Assembly: GCA_937893415.1 (NCBI GenBank)
Contig: CALBWZ010000040.1
Location: 1-9,923 of the forward strand
Reading direction: 5' to 3'
From: an uncultured Comamonadaceae bacterium
GTDB lineage: Bacteria > Pseudomonadota > Gammaproteobacteria > Burkholderiales > Burkholderiaceae_C
DNA: 9,923 nucleotides
How positions within the stretch are numbered: the first letter of the stretch is position 1; each line of letters opens with the position of its first letter. Both the position numbers and the translations under genes were made by a program. This document shows positions 1-6,105 of this stretch, piece by piece. Under the pieces are notes generated by a model that was not told where the DNA came from, searched no databases, and worked only from the letters and a program-made list of their open reading frames with translations.

Positions 1-229
<229 letters not shown>

Positions 230-250
230 TCACCTTTACAACCCCAACAA

Positions 251-285
251 CAAAAAAGGGCCAGCCGCATTGCTGCGCTGGCCCC
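251..285 (-). terminator. Intrinsic terminator after the BMP lipoprotein gene
   Basis: The arms GGGCCAGC (258-265) and GCTGGCCC (277-284) pair perfectly over 8 bp. An inner GCA/TGC (267-269/274-276) can extend the stem past a bulged base to a 4-base loop. Read on the minus strand, the hairpin is followed at once by six U (complement of 252-257). There is no T-run on the plus-strand side, so it acts on transcripts coming from the ABC transporter operon. It ends 28 bases before the deaminase start codon. Confidence 0.85.
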
Positions 286-288
286 AGC

Positions 289-309
289 ACACAAGCCATT
301 GGCTTGTGT
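289..309 (-). repeat. Second inverted repeat (hairpin) between BMP gene and terminator
   Basis: ACACAAGCC (289-297) and GGCTTGTGT (301-309) are perfect 9-base complements around a 3-base centre (ATT). The repeat lies 18 bases after the lipoprotein stop codon in the direction of transcription and directly precedes the terminator hairpin. It has no T-run of its own. It may stabilise the 3' end of the mRNA, or the dyad may be a protein-binding site for a promoter of the downstream deaminase. Both roles are inference. Confidence 0.6.
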
Positions 310-327
310 TGAACGCTCTAGCGTTGG

Positions 328-1470
328 TCAGTTTCCAGGCACTTGACCTTGAACACCCTTCACGTAGAACTTAACGCCGCCCAAGAAGCCGTCGTCAGCC
401 GTTGTGCCCGCAGCAATTTGCTCTTTGCCGGTGTTGTCCACGATTGGGCCTGTCCATACAGCGAAGCTGCCGTCTTTGAAGCCTGCGCGCACTTCATTAA
501 TTTTTGCCTTGATGTCTGCTGGCACGTCTTCAGCCACATTCACCATGTCGATTGCGCCTTCTTTAACGCCCCACCACACACTGCCGGTCGCCCATGTGCC
601 GTTGAGTGCATCATTCACAGCCTTGGTGTAATAAGGCGTCCAGTTAATCACTGCAGAGCCCAAATGGGCCTTTGGCGCGTAAGCGGCCATGTCAGAATCC
701 CACCCAAATGCACGCTTGCCGTTTTTCTCAGCGGTTTGCAACACAGCAGATGAGTCGGTGTTTTGCATCAGCACGTCAGCGCCGCCGTTGATCAACGACT
801 GGGCAGCTTCTGTTTCCTTTGGTGGGTTGAACCACTCACCTACCCAGACCACATTGGTCTTGATGGCTGGGTTCACAGATTGCGCACCCATGGTGAAGCT
901 GTTGATATTGCGAATCACTTCAGGGATTGGCACTGAACCGACCACACCCAAGGTGTTGGTCTTGGTCATGGCACCCGCAATAATGCCGGCCATGTAAGCA
1001 CCTTGGTAGGTGCGGCTGTCATAGGTGCGCATGTTGGGGCCAGACTTGTAGCCAGTCGCGTGTTCAAACTTCACGTCGGCAAAGTCAGGCGCGATTTTTA
1101 ACATGGGTTCCATGTAACCAAATGTGGTGCCGAAAATCAGCTTATTGCCTTGTGAAGCCAAGTCACGGATCACGCGTTCGGCGTCGGCGCTCTCAGGAAC
1201 GTTTTCGACATAGCTGGTCACAATTTTGTCACCGAACGCAGCCTGCACCTCTGCGCGGGCACGGTCGTGGGCGTAAGTCCAGCCACCGTCGCCAACTGGG
1301 CCAACGTAGGCGAATGCCACTTTTAACGGCTCCACCACGATGGCAGCTGCCGGCGCTGCGGCTTCAGGCGCAGCGGCCTCTTCTTTTTTGCCACAACCGA
1401 CCAGTACGGCGGCGGACAACGCTGTCAAAGCTGCTAGCTTGACCAGCGAGCGGATATTCACAGTAGACAT
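328..1470 (-). CDS. BMP-family ABC transporter substrate-binding lipoprotein (purine/nucleoside type)
   Basis: Periplasmic, membrane-anchored binding component of a BmpA/PnrA/TmpC-type ABC importer; known members bind purine nucleosides or related purines. The 380-residue product starts with a lipoprotein signal peptide: basic residues, a hydrophobic stretch at about 10-24 and the lipobox LVGC with Cys26 as the predicted lipidated residue. An Ala/Pro/Glu-rich linker (about 29-46) follows, then the BMP domain from about 48 to the C-terminus, with VAFAYVGPVGDGGW at its start and GWDSDM near 266-271. The ATG at 1470 has GGAG (complement of 1478-1481) spaced 7 bases away. It is the last gene of the transporter operon, 78 bases after permease 2 and followed by tandem hairpins. 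Substrate is inferred from the xanthine dehydrogenase and deaminase neighbours; guanosine, adenosine, xanthine or hypoxanthine are all possible. Confidence 0.93.
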   Translation of the reverse strand: MSTVNIRSLVKLAALTALSAAVLVGCGKKEEAAAPEAAAPAAAIVVEPLKVAFAYVGPVGDGGWTYAHDRARAEVQAAFGDKIVTSYVENVPESADAERVIRDLASQGNKLIFGTTFGYMEPMLKIAPDFADVKFEHATGYKSGPNMRTYDSRTYQGAYMAGIIAGAMTKTNTLGVVGSVPIPEVIRNINSFTMGAQSVNPAIKTNVVWVGEWFNPPKETEAAQSLINGGADVLMQNTDSSAVLQTAEKNGKRAFGWDSDMAAYAPKAHLGSAVINWTPYYTKAVNDALNGTWATGSVWWGVKEGAIDMVNVAEDVPADIKAKINEVRAGFKDGSFAVWTGPIVDNTGKEQIAAGTTADDGFLGGVKFYVKGVQGQVPGN

Positions 1471-1519
1471 GACATCACTCCAAGGTAATTAAAAACGACA
1501 CACAACAAAAATTTTCGCC

Positions 1520-1535
1520 AGCGCGCGAACGCGCT
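1520..1535 (-). other. Small GC-rich hairpin in the permease 2-BMP gap
   Basis: AGCGCG (1520-1525) and CGCGCT (1530-1535) form a perfect 6-bp stem around a 4-base loop that reads TTCG on the minus strand. It sits in the 78-base gap 1471-1548, which otherwise shows only an A/T-rich stretch and the ribosome-binding site of the lipoprotein gene. A T-rich stretch begins several bases beyond the stem on the minus strand, not directly after it. It could be a weak attenuator or an mRNA-processing/stability element that sets lipoprotein output apart from the permeases. Function is inferred only. Confidence 0.4.
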
Positions 1536-1548
1536 TTACATGACGACA

Positions 1549-2466
1549 TTATGAATTAGGCTGAAAGGGTTTCCCTATGCTTTGCGGCATATTTAGGCGA
1601 ATCCACTGCGGATTTCGCGAAATCAAGACCAACACCACTATGGTGGCCAAGTAGGGCATCATGTTTAGAAATTGGCTGCTGATGTGCACACCCGCGGCTT
1701 GCAACTGAAATTGCAGCATGGTCACCCCACCAAACAAATACGCACCTAGCAGCACACGAATGGGACGCCACGTGGCAAACGTGGTGAGCGCCAGTGCGAT
1801 CCAACCCTTGCCAGCAGTCATACCCTCTACCCACAGTGGTGTGTAAACGGTTGACACATAGGCGCCCGCCAGTCCACACAAGGCACCTCCGGCCATGACA
1901 GCACCAAGACGAATGAGGCGCACGTTGTAACCCAGCGCGTGGGCGGACTGTGGCGACTCGCCCACGCTTCTAAGCACCAAACCTGAACGGGTCTTAAAGA
2001 AAAACCACATCATGCCAGCCGTGATGCACATCGCAATGTAGACCATTGGATGTTGAGAAAAGAACGCCTCGCCAACAAACGGCAAATCACCTAGCAATGG
2101 AATTTTGTATTGCACAGCTTCTGGCAGCTTTTCTTTGACATAGGACGTTCCAGCAAAAGCCGACAACCCAGCGCCAAACAAACTCAAGGCCAAGCCAGTG
2201 GCGTATTGGTTGGTTCCCAACCAAATCACCAGCCAGCCAAACAAGGCCGCCATGGCGGCGCCTACGAGCATGCCTGCGCCAAAACCCATCACGCTAGAGC
2301 CTGTATGCACCACCGCGGCAAAGCCCGCCAAAGCAGAGCACAGCATCATGCCCTCGGCACCCAAATTCAAAATACCGGCTTTCTCGTTGATCAACAAGCC
2401 AAGAGAGGCCAACGCCAAAATTGTCCCCGCATCTAAAGCTGCGGCAACCAGTAATGCACTGCTCAT
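1549..2466 (-). CDS. ABC transporter inner-membrane permease 2 (BPD_transp_2, nucleoside/purine type)
   Basis: Second membrane subunit of the importer, 305 residues and highly hydrophobic throughout, with roughly eight or more membrane segments. It resembles the NupQ/YufQ-type permeases that pair with BMP lipoproteins. Diagnostic stretches are NEKAGILNLGAEGMM (27-41), the cytoplasmic coupling-loop region RSVGESPQSAHALGY, and WRPIRVLLGAYLFGG in the C-terminal half. The reading frame stays open far upstream to 3024, but that part is antisense-frame shadow of permease 1 and is not transporter-like. The start at 2466 is set by a GGAGG 8 bases upstream and by the ATGA overlap with the permease 1 stop, which implies translational coupling. 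Its product should form a heterodimer with permease 1. Confidence 0.94.
   Translation of the reverse strand: MSSALLVAAALDAGTILALASLGLLINEKAGILNLGAEGMMLCSALAGFAAVVHTGSSVMGFGAGMLVGAAMAALFGWLVIWLGTNQYATGLALSLFGAGLSAFAGTSYVKEKLPEAVQYKIPLLGDLPFVGEAFFSQHPMVYIAMCITAGMMWFFFKTRSGLVLRSVGESPQSAHALGYNVRLIRLGAVMAGGALCGLAGAYVSTVYTPLWVEGMTAGKGWIALALTTFATWRPIRVLLGAYLFGGVTMLQFQLQAAGVHISSQFLNMMPYLATIVVLVLISRNPQWIRLNMPQSIGKPFQPNS
2463..2466 (-). other. ATGA start/stop overlap of the two permease genes
   Basis: The stop codon of permease 1 (complement of 2463-2465) and the start codon of permease 2 (complement of 2464-2466) share bases. This arrangement favours coupled translation and roughly equal amounts of the two membrane subunits. 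Confidence 0.9.
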
Positions 2467-3524
2467 TGGGCACGCCTCCAAGTGATTTGTTTGGCAATGA
2501 GCATGTCGCAGGCCAGCAGGCTGAACAACAGCAGACCCTGGAACACACCTGTAATGGATTTGGGCAAGCCCATGCGCGACTGCGCCAACTCGCCACCTAT
2601 ATAAAACATACTCATCAGCAAGGCAGACAACACCGCTCCCACAGGGTGAAGCCGCCCAACGAAAGCCACAATAATGGCGGCAAAACCATACCCGGCCGGC
2701 ACGTAAGGCGTGAGCTGGCCGATTGGTCCAGCCACTTCCAAACCACCCGCCAAACCAGCAAAACCGCCGCTGATGAGCAGCGCAGTCCACAACCCCTTGC
2801 GCGCAGAAAACCCTGCGTACCGCGCAGCAGCAGGTGCCATGCCACCAACTTGTTGGGCAAAACCAGCCCTTGTGCGGTACAAGTACACCCACATACCGCC
2901 TGCACCAGCCAGCGCCAGCAGCAAACCAATGGTGACGCGCGAGCCACTCATGAGCTTGGGGATTTGAGTGGCCGACTCGAAAGTTTTGGTTTGGGGAAAA
3001 TTGTAGCCGTTGGGATCTTTCCAAGGCCCGTAAACCATGTACTGCAACAGCTGCACAGCCACATAGACAAGCATCAAACTGACTAAAATTTCATTGGCGT
3101 TGAAACGGTCACGCAGCAATGCAACGATACCCCCCCACGCCATGCCACCGGCAATGGCCGCCAACAATATGGGCACCACAATCCAGCCTGACGTGTCCGG
3201 TGTGGCCATGAGTGCCACGCCACCCGCAGCAATGGCACCCACTATGTACTGGCCTTCTGCACCAATATTCCACACATTGGAGCGAAAGCACACGGCCAAG
3301 CCCACTGCAATGAGCAACAAGGGCGTGGCTTTCAGCAGCAGTTCGCTGATGGCATAGCTGCTTTTAATGGGCTCCCAAAAGAACACTTGCAAGCCTTGCA
3401 CAGGGTCTTTGCCAAGCGCGACAAAAATACCCATGCCAATGGCAACCGTAATGAGAAGAGCCAGCGCTGGCGAGGCAGCCGCCCAAAACCTAGACGCCTC
3501 AGCGCGGTTGCGCAGTTCAAACAT
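2463..3524 (-). CDS. ABC transporter inner-membrane permease 1 (BPD_transp_2, nucleoside/purine type)
   Basis: First membrane subunit of the importer, 353 residues with many hydrophobic segments; it resembles NupP/YufP-type permeases. The N-terminus (MFELRNRAEASRFW) is short and cytoplasmic, followed by a membrane segment at about 17-37. The family hallmark FRSNVWNIGAEGQY lies at 80-93, and a later GFAAIIVAFVGRLHPVGAV stretch is also typical. The QVGGMAPAAARYAGF region corresponds to the loop expected to contact the ATPase. A start 13 codons further upstream (3563) is possible, but the ATG at 3524 has GGAGG only 6 bases away and gives the family-like N-terminus. The gene overlaps the end of the ATPase gene by 8 bases (3517-3524) and permease 2 by 4 bases. 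Confidence 0.94.
   Translation of the reverse strand: MFELRNRAEASRFWAAASPALALLITVAIGMGIFVALGKDPVQGLQVFFWEPIKSSYAISELLLKATPLLLIAVGLAVCFRSNVWNIGAEGQYIVGAIAAGGVALMATPDTSGWIVVPILLAAIAGGMAWGGIVALLRDRFNANEILVSLMLVYVAVQLLQYMVYGPWKDPNGYNFPQTKTFESATQIPKLMSGSRVTIGLLLALAGAGGMWVYLYRTRAGFAQQVGGMAPAAARYAGFSARKGLWTALLISGGFAGLAGGLEVAGPIGQLTPYVPAGYGFAAIIVAFVGRLHPVGAVLSALLMSMFYIGGELAQSRMGLPKSITGVFQGLLLFSLLACDMLIAKQITWRRAQ
2475..2479 (-). promoter_or_regulatory. Ribosome-binding site of permease 2
   Basis: GGAGG on the minus strand, 8 bases before the ATG at 2466. It lies inside the end of permease 1 and decides the start of permease 2 over the longer open frame. Confidence 0.8.
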
Positions 3525-5031
3525 GGTTGGCCTCCGTGGTCCACAAACCTGACATCCAAGCACCCACCACTTCTACTGAGGCGTCAGCTCGGTTCAGCGA
3601 AGGCGATATGTGGCCCTTGGCAATCACCAGCAAACGGTCGCTCAATTCAAATAATTCGTCTAGCTCCTCGCTGATCAATAACACCGCGCAACCTGCATCA
3701 CGCAGCGCCAAAATAGCGGTTCTAATTTGAGCTGCAGCACCCACATCGACCCCCCAAGTTGGTTGACTCACTATGAGCATCTTGGGGTTGGCGCCAATTT
3801 CCCGACCCACGATAAATTTTTGCAAATTGCCCCCAGACAAGGACTGTGCAGCGGCCTTTGGCCCGCCAGCCTTGACGCCAAATGTGCGAATGATCTCGCT
3901 GGCTTGCGCCAGCAATGTCGGCCCATTGATCCAACCACTGGGGCCCACAGCTTCATCGCGTGTCAGCAACAAGTTGTGCGCCAAGTCAACAGCAGGTACA
4001 GCGCCTCTGCCGAGACGCTCTTCTGGCACCAAATGCACACCCAGTTCCCGCCGGCGCATGGGCAGTAATTGCGCCATGTCTAAGCCCGATAAAGTAATGC
4101 TGGCAGTGCTTGCGCGGACGTCCTCGCCTGACAAGGCTCTAACCAGTTCAGCTTGGCCATTGCCTGACACACCAGCAATACCCACTATTTCGCCGGCCCT
4201 CACTTCAAAGTTGATGCCGTCTAAATGCGTTCCAAAATGGTCTAGCGCAGGCAGGTTGAGCTGTGTAACCTTCAACACCACGCCGCCATTGTTGTGCGCG
4301 CGGGGCGGCAGTGCTGGTGGCTCGGCACCAATCATTAAACGGCTCAACGACTCATTGGTCTCGACTTGAGGGTTGCAAGTACCCGTAACTTTACCGCCAC
4401 GCAACACCGTACAGGCCGTACACAGCTCACGAATTTCATGCAACTTGTGGCTGATGTACAAAATACTGCAACCCTCAGCAGCAAGCTGGCGCAGCACCAC
4501 GAACAACTTCACCACCGCTTGGGGTGTCAGCACAGACGTGGGCTCATCCAATATAAGCAACTTGGGGTTGGTCAGTAAGGCGCGAATAATTTCTACACGC
4601 TGCATTTCACCCACACTCAAGGTATGAACGGGGCGGTCCGGCTCAATGTCCAAACCGTAAACCGCCGCTTTGTCAACAATCGCTTGACGGACTTGGACCA
4701 AACTTAGTTTGGCATCAAGGCCCAGCCATACGTTCTCAGCCACACTGATGGTGTCGAACAAACTAAAGTGCTGGAACACCATGGCAATACCCAATGCTCT
4801 GGCCTCGCGCGGGTCTTTAATATGAACCACTTTTCCTTGAAAACGCAGCTCGCCAGCATCAGGCTTGATCGCACCATAAATGATTTTCATCAGCGTGGAC
4901 TTGCCAGCGCCGTTTTCGCCCAGCACCGCGTGAATTTCACCTGGGTGAACAGTCAATGAAACACCGTCATTTGCCACCACAGCCGGGTAAGCTTTGACAA
5001 TGCCAGTGAGTTGTAGTTGTGGTGTGGTCAT
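3517..5031 (-). CDS. ABC transporter ATP-binding protein with two ABC domains (nucleoside/purine importer)
   Basis: Energy-coupling subunit of the importer, 504 residues made of two fused nucleotide-binding domains as in RbsA/NupO-type proteins. Domain 1 (about 5-240) is complete: Walker A GENGAGKST (38-46), signature LSVGEMQRVEI (138-148), Walker B LLILDEPT (158-165) with catalytic Glu163, and switch His195. Domain 2 (about 252-500) is degenerate: GVSGNGQAE (287-295) lacks the Walker A Lys, LSGGNLQKF (398-406) is a good signature, Walker B reads MLIVSQPT (418-425) with Ser-Gln for Asp-Glu, and the switch His is Glu. One working ATP site is therefore expected, as commonly seen in this family. 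The ATG at 5031 gives the usual N-terminus but lacks a clear Shine-Dalgarno; it lies 13 bases after the lysR stop, so coupled translation is likely. An in-frame ATG at 5094 would overlap lysR and adds residues unlike the family. Confidence 0.93.
   Translation of the reverse strand: MTTPQLQLTGIVKAYPAVVANDGVSLTVHPGEIHAVLGENGAGKSTLMKIIYGAIKPDAGELRFQGKVVHIKDPREARALGIAMVFQHFSLFDTISVAENVWLGLDAKLSLVQVRQAIVDKAAVYGLDIEPDRPVHTLSVGEMQRVEIIRALLTNPKLLILDEPTSVLTPQAVVKLFVVLRQLAAEGCSILYISHKLHEIRELCTACTVLRGGKVTGTCNPQVETNESLSRLMIGAEPPALPPRAHNNGGVVLKVTQLNLPALDHFGTHLDGINFEVRAGEIVGIAGVSGNGQAELVRALSGEDVRASTASITLSGLDMAQLLPMRRRELGVHLVPEERLGRGAVPAVDLAHNLLLTRDEAVGPSGWINGPTLLAQASEIIRTFGVKAGGPKAAAQSLSGGNLQKFIVGREIGANPKMLIVSQPTWGVDVGAAAQIRTAILALRDAGCAVLLISEELDELFELSDRLLVIAKGHISPSLNRADASVEVVGAWMSGLWTTEANHV
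3531..3535 (-). promoter_or_regulatory. Ribosome-binding site of permease 1
   Basis: GGAGG on the minus strand, 6 bases before the ATG at 3524. It favours this start over the in-frame ATG at 3563. Confidence 0.8.
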
Positions 5032-5044
5032 AAGCGGGTAACCG

Positions 5045-6013
5045 TCAGGCCAGAGGATGGTCTTGACCGCTGCGCGAACGCAGTTGGTCTGCAACCGTTT
5101 TAACGATACTTCTCAGCCAAACTTGTGCGCTGGATGAGTGGCTGCGCTCATGCCATAGCTGGTAATAGGACATTTTAGGAAATTGAATGGGTGGCTCTTT
5201 GATGACCAACGACAAGTGACCCGTAAAACCTTTTATATACCGCTGGCAAAAATGTCGCCCCGTTGTGAGTACCAGCAAAGAAGCAGCAACCATATTGGGC
5301 ATGTGGCTAAAATTTTGTGATCGCACAACAATATGGCGTTTCAAGCCGAGGGTGTGCAAGTGCTCATCAATCACCCCATACCCACCTAAGTGCGTTGAAG
5401 TGGGTGCAATGTGCTCGGCCTGCAGCCATGTATCAACTTCCCAACCTTTCACTACAAGCGGGTTGTGCTGGGCAAGGATGGAAACAATGTCGTCTTCAAA
5501 CAGCGGCACCCGGTGCAACTCGACCGACGGACTGGACCAATTGCCAATCACCACGTCTAGCTCGCCGCTGGCCAACTGCTGTGTGTAAGGCGCATGCGCT
5601 GACAATGAATTGATGACCACCTTACACATAGGCGCTTGGCTTCTCAACGTGCTCACTATGTGTGGCAGAAACAATGGGTCTAAAAAATCACTGGCCCCAA
5701 TACGAAACGTTAAGTTGGCTTTGCTGGGCTCGAAGTCGCTGTGGTCATCAAACAAGCGATGGGCGGCTACAAGCAAGCGCTCGCAGGGCTCAATCATTCG
5801 GGCACCCTGCTCAGTCAACACCATGCCAGTACCAGAGCGCACCAACAAAGCGTCACCGGTGAGGGCGCGCAGTTGTCTCAAGGCGCTGGAGACCCCAGGC
5901 TGATGCATGCCCATTTTTAAGGCAGTACGAGAGACGCTCCGTTCTTGCAACACAGTATGTAAGACCTTTAGCAGATGAAGGCTTATTTTGTCAATATCGG
6001 TTGAGGTTTTCAT
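5045..6013 (-). CDS. LysR-type transcriptional regulator of the purine locus
   Basis: DNA-binding regulator of 322 residues, the usual LysR length. The winged helix-turn-helix spans about 10-68 (LLKVLHTVLQERSVSRTA, then HQPGVSSALRQLR at 37-49 as the recognition region, and LTEQGARMIEP at the wing/linker). A linker helix follows, then a periplasmic-binding-protein-like effector domain from about 101 to 312, ending with YYQLWHERSHSSSAQVWLRS, a stretch common in this branch. The gene is divergent from xdhA and co-directional with the transporter, ending 13 bases before the ATPase start. It most likely controls xdhAB, the transporter and itself in response to a purine or breakdown product; the effector cannot be read from sequence. 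The ATG at 6013 has no evident Shine-Dalgarno and lies inside a palindrome that could be its own operator. Confidence 0.92.
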   Translation of the reverse strand: MKTSTDIDKISLHLLKVLHTVLQERSVSRTALKMGMHQPGVSSALRQLRALTGDALLVRSGTGMVLTEQGARMIEPCERLLVAAHRLFDDHSDFEPSKANLTFRIGASDFLDPLFLPHIVSTLRSQAPMCKVVINSLSAHAPYTQQLASGELDVVIGNWSSPSVELHRVPLFEDDIVSILAQHNPLVVKGWEVDTWLQAEHIAPTSTHLGGYGVIDEHLHTLGLKRHIVVRSQNFSHMPNMVAASLLVLTTGRHFCQRYIKGFTGHLSLVIKEPPIQFPKMSYYQLWHERSHSSSAQVWLRSIVKTVADQLRSRSGQDHPLA

Positions 6014-6027
6014 ACTAATATTCGTAT
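6012..6027. promoter_or_regulatory. Candidate LysR operator palindrome (ATAC-N8-GTAT)
   Basis: The 16 bases ATACTAATATTCGTAT form a dyad in which 7 of 8 base pairs match (ATAC-N-AATATT-N-GTAT). It follows the dyad T-N11-A style of LysR-box sites. It overlaps the first two bases of the lysR ATG on the minus strand and is about 80-95 bases upstream of xdhA, so it fits autorepression combined with distal activation of xdhAB. Assignment is by position and symmetry, without binding data. Confidence 0.55.
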
Positions 6028-6105
6028 TTTATCTATACACATTATGACGAGCGCCCGAGCCAACAAAGCGCTAAGTTGTAGCTTTAGACTCAACGACCCA
6101 CAGCC
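6014..6105. promoter_or_regulatory. Divergent lysR/xdhA promoter region
   Basis: Ninety-two non-coding bases between the two divergent start codons must hold the promoters for xdhAB and for lysR plus the transporter genes. The lysR half (6014-6046) is A/T-rich and includes a minus-strand CATAAT (complement of 6041-6046) that matches five of six bases of a -10 box, but I see no convincing -35 at proper spacing. On the xdhA side, TAGACT (6085-6090) and TATACA (6034-6039) are weak -10-like words. Lack of consensus promoters fits activator dependence. Neither flanking ATG has a clear Shine-Dalgarno sequence. Confidence 0.55.

Noticed and set aside
343..753. Plus-strand open frames opposite the BMP, permease, ATPase and lysR genes
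   Set aside because: They are antisense shadows of clearly recognised genes, with no ribosome-binding sites, no recognisable domains and atypical composition.
2467..3024. Long N-terminal extension of permease 2 in the same open frame
   Set aside because: It lies wholly inside permease 1 in another frame, its translation is Cys/Trp-rich and not transporter-like, and a strong GGAGG plus ATGA overlap set the start at 2466.
3525..3563. Thirteen extra N-terminal residues for permease 1 from an ATG at 3563
   Set aside because: The upstream ATG has no ribosome-binding site evident, whereas the ATG at 3524 has GGAGG 6 bases upstream and a family-like beginning.
5032..5094. Extra 21 N-terminal residues for the ABC ATPase from an ATG at 5094
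   Set aside because: The segment overlaps the end of lysR, has no family similarity, and the ATG at 5031 gives the normal N-terminus before the first ABC domain.
6014..6105. Purine-sensing riboswitch in the divergent intergenic region
   Set aside because: The leader available to either gene is under 92 bases, shared with promoters, and shows no stable three-way or pseudoknot-like pairing; only a DNA-type A/T-rich dyad and weak stems are visible.
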